Below are positions 35,576 through 49,222 of a DNA stretch of 64,000 nt, in pieces. The notes below the pieces were generated by a model. That model did no database searches and had not been told where the DNA came from. It was given only the letters and a program-made list of their open reading frames with translations. Both the position numbers and the translations under genes were made by a program. Every line of letters begins with the position of its first letter. Within the stretch, counting starts at the first letter, position 1. This DNA comes from Lunularia cruciata (taxonomy: Eukaryota > Streptophyta > Marchantiopsida > Lunulariales > Lunulariaceae). The stretch lies in NCBI GenBank assembly GCA_948567375.1, contig OX419756.1:29526333-29590332 (forward strand). Reading direction: 5' to 3'.

Positions 35576-37784
35576 ATACCTTACCTAATAAATTTCATTA
35601 TCATAATTTTTAGATGTTACTCTCTATGCAATATTTAATTGGAAAAAAAAACAAAATTTATGATATTGAATTAAAATTATGTGAATGAGATAACCAAGCC
35701 CCAACAAGGTCACCACAAAAATGTAAAAGAAACACCTTTACATTTATACTTTTCCCACTCCATTTTGTACTTCACAACAATTTGCTAAACCAATATCATC
35801 ATAAGTAAATTAGATGACAGTATACTTGGAACTTTTAAGAACATTAGTCCAAGCTAATACTTCATACATTCCTTGAGGCATGAGTGTGCTTATGACTACA
35901 AAGTTCATCCCTCTTACACTCTTACAAGAATCCTTGTTACTCTAACTACTTCAAACTACATGTCTCCCGTTGATTCAACTCCAGATACCTATTTTGGAAT
36001 TCAATCCAAGAGAGAATGGATGTTGTAAGAGGGGAGTAATAAATCTATGGAATGCTGCTCTCTTGATATAAGATTGGACACCTCGTCGATATCCAAATTT
36101 TATATTCTATAGCGGTTACTTGTAGAGGATGCAGATGCCATATAACTGGTAACCACCTCCATATCTCCTTACCAAATTTTCTCATTAAGCTACAAAAGTT
36201 GTTGATATAATGTTTCGTACAACGATAAGAAACATCATTAAATCTCTATCAAAAGTTGCATAGTTACTTCCTAGTTATCATCCACCAAGTTTAAAGGTCC
36301 ATTAAATAACAAAAAATCTGCTTTGGCAAAAAAAAAACTAGCCCAAATGACTAAATGTAGGTACTTAAATTTAAAATTCTTGATTTGATTCTGATATATC
36401 TCCATCAAGTAAGCTAGAAGATCATTTGATGCTCAAATTAATTTTTTAATTTGCAAAAAGTTTCTTGTAACACTACCTTTTTATAACTCTTAATTCTTCT
36501 AGTAATTTGGTTAGTTCTCCTCAAATAACTTCTCCGTAAGATCTATCAAATATGATCATCAAAATTAATCTCTGAATACAAAGGAATTTTCCAACCTAAA
36601 GAAAGATTCCTTTCCAAGTCTAACTTTTAACTATATAGATGCTTGGAAAATTCACTTAGTCTTAAAATTTTGCTAATTCAATGATTGCAAGATCACCTGA
36701 TCTTGTAAGTTATTCAAAAAATTTTGTGAAGCAATAATTTCATCCGACAAGTTCTTAGTGCACTTTAGATCCTCCTTCACCAATTGGTTCATTCTCTTCT
36801 CAAGAATACTATTCAAGTTTTTGATCCTCTTTTTTATTTAAAAAACAAATATTATTACCTTTTGAAGTTTTGTTTGTGAATTAATATTCTTTCAAAGGAC
36901 ACTTCTTCAGCTTCTTGAGCTTTCTTTGCAAGTTATTATTTCAAACATTGATCCTTCAACATCCTTATTTGAAGAGTAATCTAATTTTACTTTTCATTAA
37001 TATATTTCTAAAGGCAAGATTGTTTGGCACTTCTTTGAAAAATCTACTCTACCCTTTTATTTCATTCAACACATGTTTCTAAAGCATCCCTATCATGATG
37101 ATCAAGACTAATATCAAGAAGATGTCTTATGATAGGATCCACAATGGAGATGATGAAATCGATGTAAATTGCTAGATCCTCCTCAAGATCAATGAAGACC
37201 AAGGAGTGAATATGTTGATTGGTGGGATGTCCTTAAGGTGTACATCAAACAGAAAATTAAAATTTGAAAATTATCTGCTGCAAACAAAATTTCAACCAAT
37301 CCCAAGATAAAGGTTAGTAAGGAAGGAGGTATAGTATAGTTAGTTGGGTTGATTCCTTGATAGCATTTATAAAAAATGCTAGTAAGTACTTTCAAGTACC
37401 ATATTAGGGCTCAAAAGTGCATGTCAAGATGTAGTAGCTTGAAAGTTTGGATCTAGCACTACACCTAAAGGGATGTGATCACCTGTTGAGTATATTGTCT
37501 CTTCTCATTGCCATTTTATCTTCTTGTGATCATTAGCTTATCCTTCCAAATCATGCTATTTATTAATGGTTTGAGTTTAGAAGTTTCATCCTTAGTTTAC
37601 TCAATATTACCCCTAAGGTTTATCATTCATAGTCATCTTAACTTCCCTATTCAAACCTTTGATTTTGGTTTTCCACTACTTTCTCTTTATTAAGTGTACT
37701 CCTCTAAGGTGCATAAGTTTGGTAGAAGCACAAAAGGAATAACCAATCATATTCTTGCCATACGTCTTCTTCTTGAATACCATA

Positions 37785-38970
37785 GTAACATCCTAAGATG
37801 CATATTAGTTGCTATTAGTATTTTGGTGGTTTAAAGTTAGTTAAAGCTAGCTTATTTTTGTATAAACTGAGCTAGAGGTATCTCTTACTAAGTAAGTTTT
37901 GCTAAGTTAGAGGAAAAATATAATATTTAACTGGTGGATACTCAAGGGAACCCCTTGTCAATATTAAACTAAATTTTTAGAGTGTGACCTCTTAAGAAAA
38001 TTTCTTATTAGGGTGGGAATTGGAAGAGGGTTTATATGAGATATTAGTAGATTTTGACCTCCGTCTTGGACCTTTCCATGGAGAAATTGACTTGGTATGT
38101 ATGAGATGTCAAAATCTTTTGTGGCTTGACCAGGTTAAGTGACCTTTGGTAGTGGAGGTTATTCAAGGTCGGTAAATTTGACTTGATCTTGTAATAAATT
38201 GTAATTTACTAATGGGAGAAGTTCCAAATTCTTAGAAACTATGCTAAGAAGCTTCCAAAGACATGCATATGATGCCAAAAGCTCATATGACTGCTTACTT
38301 AGAGTAATTTATAGAAATTAAAGTTTTTTTTTAGCTACTAAGGCACATTTTGAGGTAAATTTGGTAAGTATAAAAGGAGTGGGTTTAAAGAGTGAAAGAC
38401 ATGCACTCCTTAATGAGCATGGCTTTTGGAGTAAGTGAGAAGAACAACACTTTATGAGTATTACTTATATTTGCTAAGTAAAGAGTGAAATTTTTTACTT
38501 GGGAGTGCCATTATTATACTACTATTATGGTGTTGAATAAGGAGAAACCTCTAACTCAGAGGATTCTTTGTGAGTGTGAGGAAAAGACCTTCTATTTTGC
38601 ATTGGTGGAGCTTTTCCTTATGTGCCATTTGGGAGGACCTTATACATAAAAGAGGAAACAAGTGATTTAGTAAAGAATGAGTTTTATCCCTGATGATGCT
38701 CGATATCTACTTTTTCTTCCTTCTAGCATATAGTTCATACACAAATTGTTAGTAGAGGTACACTTGGGTGAAACCTTGGCTAGAACTTGTTTGCATTTTC
38801 TTGGTTCTATTGCCAATACCTCTCTAAAAGGAATATTGACATGCATCTTTCCCTTACTTGACCTACTAACTTAGTTGGAGATATTCCTAAATTTAGCAAC
38901 CTAGAACTAACTCAAAACTACCAAATATTACTAGAGATTCATGTGCATCCTAGTGCATTGGAATCCTACA
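37785..38970. mobile_element. Two opposed LTR-like relics
   Basis: The stretch starting at about 37,789 (CATCCTAAGATGCAT, then GGTGGTTTAAAGTTAGTT) is similar over about 60 bp to the reverse complement of 38,970 down to about 38,905 (GGATGCACATG, then GGTAGTTTTGAGTTAGTT). The second copy begins TGTAGGATTC, an LTR-like end, and a TATAAAAGGAG sequence lies near 38,363. Two LTR relics facing each other is the simplest reading; both are badly decayed. Confidence 0.4.
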
Positions 38971-39075
38971 GATTAGGTGTTTGATACCTCTTGTAAAGGA
39001 CTCACCCATTATAACACCAATAAAAAGGATAAATACCTTAGTGTATATGGTAACATAAAACGTATGAAGGAGTAA

Positions 39076-39245
39076 ATATAAGTATTAGTGGTTTGGATAA
39101 AACAAAGTTTGATAGTTGATCAAGTGGAAATAAAGAAATCAGATCTTAAGACAAAGGAGATATAAGTATTAGTGGTTTGGATAATACTAAGGTTATGGTA
39201 GATCAAGTGAAGATAAAGACATCAAATATAAATACATTTCAGATC
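39076..39245 (+). repeat. ~84-bp tandem duplication
   Basis: ATATAAGTATTAGTGGTTTG occurs at 39,076 and 39,160, each followed by related sequence ending in GATCAAGTG(G)A(A/G)ATAAAGA. Confidence 0.65.
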
Positions 39246-39599
39246 CTATGTGAGTGGCATATATTTTTTCCAATAAGCAGTCTAAGGATTCATCTTCCAA
39301 TCAAGGATTGTTATCTAGGATACTTGTTAAAGTATATACTAGTTAATAATACTTGTTACTTGTTACTTGTTATCTATTTCTTGTCTTTGAATGAATAAGA
39401 AGAACATCAAAAGACCTCAATGAAGCTTATGAAGAAGATCTAATCAAGCATAATACCTTAGGAAGCACTTCTTTTTATTATATCTTTTTATTATATCAGA
39501 GAACGCCAATAGTCTTTGACCTTGTATTGATAACTATGGATATAGCAAAAAACACAAAGAATCATTTTTATTATATTCACCAAGTTTATCTTTGTTTTA

Positions 39600-39960
39600 T
39601 GTATTACCTAATGGACATCTCATAGCATTTTTTCTAAGATAGCATTTCATATAAGATATCTACACTTTGAATGGATTGTACTTTCTCTCAACCTCACCAA
39701 TGCCTTAGCAATGTTAATGTATCAAGTGCATATGATCAATATGTTTTTATGTAAATATATTATGGTTTTTTTGAATGATGTATTAATCTCTAGTATGATC
39801 AAATGAGAGAAATTTTCTCTTGTTTGCAAATTGTAATAATGCTTATAAAATGTGTAGATTCTTCATAAGGAATACAAATACAAGTTCTTGAGGTTATAGG
39901 GTACATCATAAGATTTGAAGTTAATGTATAAAGATAGAGGAGTAAACCATCTAGGCTGTC
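39600..39960 (+). mobile_element. Decayed Ty3/gypsy reverse transcriptase relic
   Basis: The plus strand still shows FEWIVLSLNLTNALA followed by MVFLNDVLI, the fingerprint of the central gypsy reverse-transcriptase blocks, then a segment matching the stretch leading into RNase H. It is badly decayed (many breaks) and older than the families at the window edges. Confidence 0.6.
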
Positions 39961-40365
39961 ATAGATGGCTTACCATAGAATATCACAGATTCTAAAATAT
40001 TCATTAGATTTTAAAATTTGTATTAACTATGCATAGATTTCTATTCACAATTTTTAACCCCATTTTTATGTCTAAAAAAGGATATTAAATTTTTTTTACA
40101 CATGAAAATAATGTTACTTACACAAAATATGTCAAATCAATTTTTTTCAACATTGCAACAATATGATCCTAAGTTATTTTCTATAGTCAGTTTTGATTCT
40201 TCAAACTTCACTATTAGAGCTACAACAAGATTTTTAATAGTTTAACTCAGTTGCTTTTCTCTAATTTAATTTTGTTAAAGACAGAAATTAACTCATATTA
40301 TGAACAACTATCCATATTATGCTATCTAGATTTGCTTGCATTATCTTTTGGGTAAGCCTATGATA

Positions 40366-41022
40366 TGTAATATCTATAAGTGCATGAATACTTTGTTTAC
40401 TATAGATAGTTTTGTATTGTAAGTAGTTAGAGAGCATGTTTATATTGCTTTAACCAATCTATTAAATTAGTCATGATTAGCAAGATTTCATAGCTAAGAT
40501 AGAAGGTAGTAATAGTATTTTTAAAGTAGCTTGTATAAGTAAGCACCACTCATTTGGATATAGGTATGATAACTTGGTATTCTTCCTATATTTTTGGCTC
40601 TAAGGAAAGTGTTGAGAAAACATAAATTCACAACAGTTTTGGAGCAACATTTTCTATATTCCAAAAAAAATCTACCAATGTGAAGGAATCCTTAATATAA
40701 TTGTTGGGTTAAGATAAGACTGTATGGTTGTAGGAATTCTTTCCATGAGGTTGATATTTTCTTAAAATTTGAGATTTGATAACTCTTAGTCTAATCACTT
40801 TGTGTCATCCAATTGTGAACAAATTTCATGAGTAGATGAGGAGATACTAATCACCAGTTCATTTAAAACTATCTCTCCATTTGAGTTCTTTAATGAGCAA
40901 TGTCTTTAGTCTTGGTGCCTTAGAGGAGTAATATGAAGTTTGATTCTTTGTCATCTTTGTCCACAATACTTTACCTTAACAACCATGAATAGTCATTTTA
41001 GTGAGACACATGCTAACTTACA
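40366..41022 (+). mobile_element. Family-D LTR, old copy
   Basis: It aligns along its whole length with 17,107-17,798 in the same orientation: TGTAATATC against TGTAGCACTC at the start, CACCACTCATTTGGAT against CACCACTATTTTGGAT in the middle, GTGAAGGAATCCTT in both, and CTTACA against CTCACA at the end. It is diverged and AT-shifted. No clear target duplication remains. Confidence 0.6.
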
Positions 41023-41929
41023 AATTATGCATATGTAACACAAGCTATTATTGTAAACTATTTATTTGAATCATACAAAACTAATGTAATCATTGTAAAG
41101 AGCAACTCAATCTATATGATACAAAGTTGGAATATATGTTTAGAAATTTTCATATTTTCTTATTGCTTTCTCATATAGTCTAGATTATAAGAACCTTTGT
41201 AACTCCATAATTATATCAAAATACCTATATGGTCAAACTAAGGAGAAATACGCATTAGAGCATAACAAGTTATTGCAAGAAAATCTACTCTTTTAACTTA
41301 TGTCAAGCCAAACGTTAGTATGGTGAGTAGTGAGAAAGAATAGTGAGTAATATGGTTCCTATCAAGAATAAAAGCTTACAAGGGAAATCAAATACAAATC
41401 TACAATATCCTATGTTATGTGGCATAATAGCACATTATCTTCTAATTTGGTGTAGATAAAACCCTTCATCCTCTTCAAAGTTTATAAGAAGAGCTAGACA
41501 TATCTCAAGAAGTTCATATATTAGTTTGATCTTATGAAAGCTACCAACAAAAAATATTTCATATATAAAACCGAGTGATCTTCTCCTACCATAACCAATC
41601 CGTAACTCACATAGAAAGTATATGAGCTTGAATATTTCCAATTTTATTTCTAATTACTACTTGAGTCTATATTGAAAATTTTTATTATTATGTAAATATT
41701 GAATTAGACAACCAATACTCTTCAAGGCAAGCTCTACTTTGAAACTATATATTCATATCATTATCTCTCAAAGCTACTTATATTTGATTGTAAACCTTAA
41801 TCCATAAATAAGGTTTTTCAAACCTTGTTCAAGATTTTGAGCATCAAACTAGATATATCTATAGCCTCACATCTTGATATAGATGGTAAAACTGAAAATA
41901 TTAACTATACTTTAAAATTTTTCCTTTTT

Positions 41930-42110
41930 ATATTTCATATTTATATAAAGATTTATGTATCTTACTTATGCTTTATAAAAATTGGAATACTCTCTTCCCT
42001 ACATCACAATTCCCTTACAATAACTTCAAGCAAGCACAATAGTAAACTTCCTCACTTTTTTCTTGTTTATGGTCAAGATTTCCTAGCTCTCAATAATTTA
42101 CGTATATCTA
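41930..42110 (+). mobile_element. Decayed gypsy integrase relic
   Basis: The plus strand ends with FFLVYGQDFLALNNL, matching FFLNFGQDPLVLDSLL of the family-C integrase at about 53,170-53,220. With the reverse-transcriptase relic at 39,600 in the same orientation and at a plausible distance, this may be one old gypsy copy. Confidence 0.55.
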
Positions 42111-43530
42111 AATCCTCAAAGTCATAATATTTTTATGTTACTTTCCATCTTTTCTTCTTCCTTACCAAAACCTAAAGCTCCCTGGTTTGTTGGGTTAAAT
42201 CATTAGGAAATATGATCATAAAATATAGCTTTAAGCCTTGATACTCAACTGAATTTTCCTTTTCTTGATTCTTAAATTTCTCTTTCTAATAGCTTACTAT
42301 TTTGATCTTCTTTACCACATTTGCTTTCACCTTGTCTTCTAAATTTTTTTGAAAGAAATACTTCATTCATAACTCATCCTCTTCTTGTGATCAAAGTCAA
42401 ATTCCACTACTTACTATCACCATTGAGTATTATATAAGAATAAAGATGAGAGAATATTTGCCAAGCATGTGGTTAATTTTGACCATCATTATTATATAAA
42501 TTACAAAGTTCTTTACAAGGATTTATTGTTTCTTAATGTTATACAAAAGCCACTTCATCATCTTCACACTATTCAAAATGACATCCAAGAGTTTAAAACC
42601 AAAGCAAATGATAGGGATATCATTGACTAAAAAATGTCAAATATGTAATTGTAGAGCAATTTACTATAGTAATATAGTAAAAATTTTGTAGGAGATTGCT
42701 AGAATTTTCTTAATGATACTTAAGAGAAAAAACTTAATAACCTTTGTACAAGAGTATTTAGAATGTACCTCAAACTTTTTAGTGACCAAGTTAGCTTTTA
42801 AGATACTCGGAGGATTCTTATAGACTTTGGTCTTAAGGTGTCAAAGAAAGAACCTTCATATCAATTGAATTACTTTACTATGAGGTTAAGGCTTGCTTCC
42901 CTTGGAAGCTAGAAGCAAGCATGTGCCCAATAATACTCTATTCATGATGTCCTTTAATATTCTCTATGATGTGTAATATACTTTATTTAAACATGCCCAT
43001 ATATAATCTATTTAAACATAAGTGTAATATTTGATTCTTACACTCATGAGATTAAAGTGTTACTTCCAACTTACTCTTTGATCAGCATATTACCTCTTAT
43101 CTTGAGGAACATAATTGTAAAAAAAAATTAAAATTTTAGTTCCAAGCTACTTTGCATTTATTAACTTAGCTTGCAAAAATTTATCATTGTTCATGCAAAT
43201 TCAAGCATAGTGCTTCGACCTCTTCTACTACTACTTAAAATCATTATAGACTACTAATCAACTTTGGTGTGCTAACTATTAAACATTCTTTGTATGTTTA
43301 GATGAACAACTCTACTTAAATTCATACTTTGGAATGAATAGATTTACTTAATCAACTTCAATATAAGCTATCAAGAGATCACTCAGGCTCTCTAAACATA
43401 CAAATGATATGTCTTGAACTTCCATAGATCAAATAGTAAGTGACTTCAAATGTTTAAACTATTTTATCTTTGTATATTCTTTAAATTTTAAAAAGGCATT
43501 CAGTATCTAAGTATAAAATAAAAATAGAGA

Positions 43531-43555
<25 letters not shown>
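43531..43555. repeat. AT microsatellite
   Basis: About twelve AT repeats in an AT-rich setting. Confidence 0.9.
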
Positions 43556-43561
<6 letters not shown>

Positions 43562-44482
43562 CTTAATTCTCAAAGAATCTCTCTAAATTGAGGTATTTTT
43601 TTGCTTCATTATAAGACATTTCTCATAATAAATGATTTCAAATGGTAAGATATTTTGATATTCTTAGATGTTTTGATTAGCATTTCAATATCTGGATTAT
43701 AACTAAATAAAATGGGTGATGTTAAATATTGTATATTTTTACTTATGTATTTTGATTTTCATTCGAGGTAAAATATTCATTTTTGCATCTACAAGATGTA
43801 CTCTATATGAATATATAAGACTACATTGTATATTTCTTCAATAATCAATAAGTGAATGAGCTTCTAATTTTACACAATACAATTAAGAAATGATCATGAA
43901 ATTACTATAACTAGGTACCAATATTTTCAAAATAAAATAAAAAATACTAATACTTATAAAATGAACATTATACAATAATAGTGTATATAACTTCAAGATT
44001 ATTTCAAATTCATTTTCCTTATAATATTCAATAATTTATTTTACAAATTCAATGACAAGTTAAAATTGGCTTGCTTTATATATTATATACTAGATACATG
44101 TCTTTTTACTCTTAGATTAGCCTACTATAGAATTATTTTATTTTTCAAAATAATTTTCATATTTAATAATTTTTATTAAAATAGGGGATTCTAATTTTAT
44201 AAAAGATTATATTCACTCTAAACCTTTCATTTTGGATTCATGCTAGTTAGATTCTTTTAAAATCTTTGGTTGGTGTTTTGTATCACATATTGGTCATCAT
44301 AAAGATAATACATATTCATGAATTATCTTAAGCTCAACAATGTCATGATTTATCCTTTGATAAAATAGATGTTTATAAAGAAGTTTGGTTGATCTCATAA
44401 AATAAATATAAGCATATATACATGTAATTTTGCTTAATATGGAAACCATGGCTAATGCCTCATAAAATATAGTTGGATGTAT

Positions 44483-44620
44483 TGTTGTGCATATATACAT
44501 TGCTACACAACATACATCATTGTCAACATCACACACTATAGAAGCACAACTCACACATAAGTCATATATGGACTCTCAAGTGCCACAATTGCCTCCCTAG
44601 TTGGTGGTTAGGTCCCTCTA
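44483..44620 (-). mobile_element. Family-A LTR with its polypurine tract
   Basis: The LTR block 44,483-44,587 has ends TGTTGTGC and GTGCCACA. It is followed by the polypurine tract and a short piece of 3' internal sequence (GGTTAGGTCCCTCTA), cut off at 44,620 where the family-C element F begins. Confidence 0.75.
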
Positions 44621-44812
44621 TGTAAAAGACCGAGACCAAAGAGAGAAATAAGAGATTGGAAGCTCATATTGGGACACTTGAATGAGAGAAAATTCCAAAT
44701 GCCTAGCATGAGTTTTGGCTCTTGTATTTATAGGGATCATATAGGGCTCTTGAGAAGTTTATCAAGAAGCTTCCTTGAGCTGCTTTCTTGGAGTGCAAGC
44801 CAAGTTAATTGG

Positions 44813-44834
44813 GAAGCTTCAAGAAGCTTCCTTC
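44813..44834. promoter_or_regulatory. Heat-shock-element array in family-C LTR
   Basis: GAAGCTTCAAGAAGCTTC gives four perfectly alternating GAA/TTC units at two-base spacing (44,813-44,830), followed by another TTC. This is the textbook binding pattern for plant heat-shock factors. Function in this fossil is inference. Confidence 0.6.
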
Positions 44835-44950
44835 TAGAAGCCGCTTATTTGGCATGCAAGCTAAGCTTTCTTGGAGTGCAAGCCAAGTTAATTGAAAAGC
44901 TTCTCAAGAAGCTTCCTTCTAGAAACTACTTACTTGGCATGCAAGCTAAG

Positions 44951-45686
44951 TGTAATATCAAGAGCTAGCCATATGATCTAGATGTGAAATTTGGTTTGGT
45001 AACATCTAGAATGATGTTATACATGATGTTCAAAATAGATAAGATAGAAGTATCACCAAAAGAGTACTTCTACTAATAGGGCGGAAACCAAAATAGACTT
45101 GAGAACCTTAGAACCAATAGCTAGACATATGATTTAAAGGTGAGAATTGGTTTGGTAACATCTGGAAGGATGTTACACATGATGGACTAAACAGATCAGA
45201 AAGAGATATCACCAAAAGGGGACTTCTACTAATAGAGTAAGAATCTAAATATGCTTGAAATCTTTGAAGGCAATTTTGAAGGCCTAAACGGATGAATTAG
45301 GCCTTGAAAATGTGCAGATTCCCCCCTCCAATGGAGGAAAGGTTGACCTTCCCTCCACCTTGCTTTGTTTTGTTGAGAGCTTTCCAATGCTATCTTAGTC
45401 ACGTGATACTGAGATTCCTACAAGAAGATTCCCTAAAAGATTCTCTCCGGTCAAAGCTTGTTTGACCAAATAGGACCTAGACCAGACATGTCACCCATCC
45501 AAGTAAGTAATCCAAGGGTGGAGCTTTCTGACATGTCACCTATCTGTGTCCCTAATCCTATGGTGGAGCTTCCTTGGAGGAGATCCTCTTTGTCTATATA
45601 ATAAAGAGAAGGTGCTCCTTGGGAGCATCGAATGTTTGAGTGTGCAATTTGTGTTTTCTCTCTTCTCTTGTCTTTGGAGTATTACA
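44951..45686 (+). mobile_element. Family-B solo LTR with CTAAG target duplication
   Basis: A 736-bp unit running TGTAATATC...GGAGTATTACA, flanked by identical CTAAG at 44,946-44,950 and 45,687-45,691. It lies inside the LTR of element F. It matches the family-B LTR at 11,156-11,751 but is longer because a segment of about 145 bp near its start (the CTAGCCATATGATCTAGATG / CTAGACATATGATTTAAAGG pair) is tandemly duplicated. Solo LTRs are left by recombination between the two LTRs of a full element. Confidence 0.9.
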
Positions 45687-48600
45687 CTAAGCTAGTTGGA
45701 AGCTTCTAGAAGCTACTTACTTGGGGTGCAAGCTAAACTAGCCAGGAAGCTTCCCAAATACTTCTAGAATATTCTAGTCTAATTTGTCTAATTTGCTACT
45801 TTGTTAGCCTACTAACTTTGTTGTTAAACTCCATATCATTACATATTTCCCCACCGCTAGTTGGTGACGTCCTCATTGCCAATGAAGCTTCAAACTCCTA
45901 GATCTCAAGTTGTGCATTATGGAGATGAGAAAGAAATTCCCATGTGGCATCATGAAGGGGATACCCTTTCCAAAGGACCTTGTACTCTGTATGTTGTCGA
46001 CGGTCTTGTCGAATGTGGCGATGCGCAAGGATATGATCAACTTGCTACTCCTCATGATCATTGATAGGGATAGGAGGAGGGGGAGGTTGGACCTGAGAGG
46101 AAAAATAAGATGGGTTAGAATCAAAGGGTTTCAACTTAAAAACATGAAAGACAAGATGGATGCACATATGACAAGGCAAGGCAAGCTGATAAGCAATAGA
46201 AGAGACAATTTGGGTGACATCAAAGGGTCCTATCCAATTAGGGGTAAGTTTACATACTTGGGTATCAAGTGGGAGAGGGAGGTTATTGGATGAGAGCATG
46301 ACCTTATCATTAACTTGAAAGCTGAGATCACGATGATGGTGATCCACATATTGGTTTTGCTGATTTTGAACAAGAAGGAGATGAGATTTGGCTTGTTGGA
46401 GGGATTGGAAGATGGTGGTCAAGAAGGTGGAAGTATGAGGGACATGAGATGGAGGAGGAGCAAGAAGAGAATCTGGAACAAGTGGGTCTTGGCAAAAATT
46501 GAGAAAGAAAAGAGAGAATCCGATGCTTGCCTGTTTAGAATTATTGCAGGCAAACTCCACAACTGCAAGACATCCATCTCAATTGGTATGTTGAATGTTG
46601 ACAAAGGCACAAAGCATATATTCCAAGGTTCAATTTGTTTGAGGATGGTAGGTCGTGGATAAAGCAAGCTTGGTGCTAAGTATCTAGAAGAGTGCTTGCC
46701 AAAACTTTCCAATGAAGCAAGGATCATGGTGGAAGATGAGTACATGTGGCATCTCATGATGCTTGAATACATTGTCAAAGTAGATTTGCATCAAGGTTGG
46801 AGCATCCACAATATCAACCATTGGTGCCAAATGGGTTTTCTTACTAAGCTTATCCACAAACATTATAATTATTGTATAACTTGCTTTGTCTTGGGCAAGG
46901 AAGTGATGAGATCTAAGCTCACATGTTCCCAACAAGTAGATGGAATGGGGAGTGGTTGAAAGAGTCCACTTGGTTTTGGTTATTGGTCTTGTTGTGTTGG
47001 CAACTCTTGCACAATTGGACAAACTCTCAAACATCTCATGCCATGTTAGGCCACCACCATTGGCGTTGGACAGTACCCAAGGTCTTGCTCACACCCATGT
47101 GACCAATAATTGGTAAATCATGGGCTTCTTGAAGGTCCACAAGTCAGAGATCACCTTTGGCTGGAACATAGATCCTGTCCTCATTGAATAGAAGGACTTC
47201 CTTGAAGGAGAAGGTGTTGTATTCCTTTTCACATGCTATAAGACAACCATGTACTATTTGGAAGAAAGAATCTTGTTGTAGAGCTGATCAAAACTCATTT
47301 TGGACCTTGGAGTCAATTGATGCCGTTGTAATTGCCGCCATGATGAGAGGAAGTGACTTCAAATCAGGTTCTTGTGATAGGGCATCCGAGAGGACATGGA
47401 ACCAACCTGGTTTGTACTCAAGTTTGATGTCAAACAATTGGAGTTGCTTCTCCTATCAATGATGTTGACTCTTCATGTGTTCCAAGTGTAAGGTCTGCAA
47501 CAATGGTTAATGATCATTTTGCATGATCACTTGTTTCCCCTAGAGGTAATGCCTCCATACCTTGGTGGCATATACCATTGCAAGTTGTTCATGATCTTGA
47601 GAAGAGTAATTTCTTTCAATTGTATTTAGTTGGCAAACACAAAGGCAATGAGATGTAATCCATCTAGGCATTCCTATTGCAACACGGTTCTAATTGCAAA
47701 GTTAAAAGCATCACAATCAACCACACAAGGTAGCTGAGGATCATATGGTTGAAGAACGGGTCTTGAAGACACCATATGTTTCAACTTCTAGAATGCTTCT
47801 TTGTGCTTGGTGGTCCACTGAAGGCTCGAGTTCTTTCCCAAGCGGCTAGTCAATGGTGCAGCCACATAAGCATAATAGTCAATGAATCATCGGTAAAAAT
47901 TGGCCAATCCATTAAATGCTCATACTTCTATAGCATCCTTCAGAGTAGGCAAATCAGTAATGGCCTTGATTTTCTCATCTTCTATCTTGATTTCCTTTGA
48001 TGAGATCTTGTGACCCAAGAAGGTAACTTCCTTCTGCCAAAAGGAAAACTTTGACTTCTTGCACACGATTCACGTGTTCTACCTCTATTGTGGTATCCAC
48101 AAATTTTTTTTAAAAAGTTTTGTTCTATTTTGAAGAAGAAGCATACAAACAAAGTTGTATTGAACCCAAATGGCATTAGAAGGAGAAGAATTGTGTCTTC
48201 AGTTTGTAACCCAAAGAAAAGTGACTTCATATCAGACACAAAGTACTCAGATTGGATCTGTTAGAGTTCAACCTGAAGTAAGGAGACTTTGCCTTGAGGG
48301 TGATCAACTTGATGCAAAGACAGAGTAACAGATTTCCTTTGGGTGGGAAAATCAAGAATGGTACCGCATACAAAAATGGCTTAGGTACAAGCGGGAGAAA
48401 TTAACAGTGACAAGAGAATTGCATGCAAAAGGTGTGATTTCTTGGTAGACAATCCTTCAAAGAATGACTGAGAAACATTAGAGCCATGTTTTGAAGCAAG
48501 AATGAGACAAATGACACATGAATTCCCTTTGCCTTTGCAGAGTCATCTTGAGGGAGACCTAGGAAGAGGAGTGATAGTGAGTGAAGTTATGAAGACTTCA

Positions 48601-49034
48601 AAGGGATTTAGAGTTGCACATCCAGGGGACGAGAGAATTGTCTTGCAGAAGCACATCACAAAGGAGAGTAGAATAACGGGAATCAGGAAGTGCCCTACAC
48701 CGGTGTCGAGAAACCCAATGATTAGGAGGCTAGATATGATGGCTCACATCAAAGTTCTTAGTAGATTTTGCATCACCTTCCTTGCATGGAATTGGAACCT
48801 TTGTTTTCCTAATTCTTGGTAGAGATCGCGGTTAGTAAGTGTGTAGATGGGCTGCCAACAGTAGGGAACAGAGGCAATCCGGCTAGTTGGACAGAGTTGG
48901 ATTGGGGACTAGTGTTAGGAAAGGAGAGTGGAGAAGAGCATGAGGCCACATTCTTGGAGAAGGGAGAAGTTGTAGAAGAAACCTAAGAGATCAGAGATTC
49001 ATTCACCTCAAAGCGCACAAAGAATGGGTACAAG

Positions 49035-49222
49035 GTGAAGGTGTATCGAGACTTGGTGAGAAGAAGCATTGTAGGTGCGATGATTGCGTTGTTCAAATTT
49101 GAGTGCACAACCTATGTGACAAAGCAACAGGTAGTGTTCTTCCACAAGATGTTTGCAAGAGAACCAATTAATTGGGCAAAGTGTTTTTATCAGCGGACAA
49201 GGAAGATGGTGCTAAATTGGAG
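49035..49222 (+). other. Element H reading frame, first part (unrecognised)
   Basis: An open stretch with KVYRDLVRRSIVGAMIALFK and FFHKMFAREPINWAKCFYQ. It is Arg/Lys-rich with aromatic residues, and I know no family for it. Element E is inserted at its end, at 49,223, and H sequence resumes at 54,263. A structural, gag-like role is a guess. Confidence 0.35.

Larger units (their letters stand above)
31300..44482. other. AT-rich block of decayed retroelement relics, no genes
   Basis: About 13 kb of AT-rich sequence with no supported gene. Where anything can be recognised it is Ty3/gypsy or LTR remains (39,600-39,960; 40,366-41,022; 41,930-42,110; 37,785-38,970). The bias fits long-term loss of methylated cytosines; that cause is inference. 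From 42,130 to 44,482 I see only an AT microsatellite and nothing else. Confidence 0.6.

Noticed and set aside
31300-44482. Organelle-derived DNA, because of the AT richness
   Set aside because: No plastid or mitochondrial gene motif was recognised; the only recognisable pieces are retroelement relics.
45870-46080. Host chromodomain gene
   Set aside because: The chromodomain follows integrase sequence and precedes a polypurine tract and LTR, so it belongs to element F.
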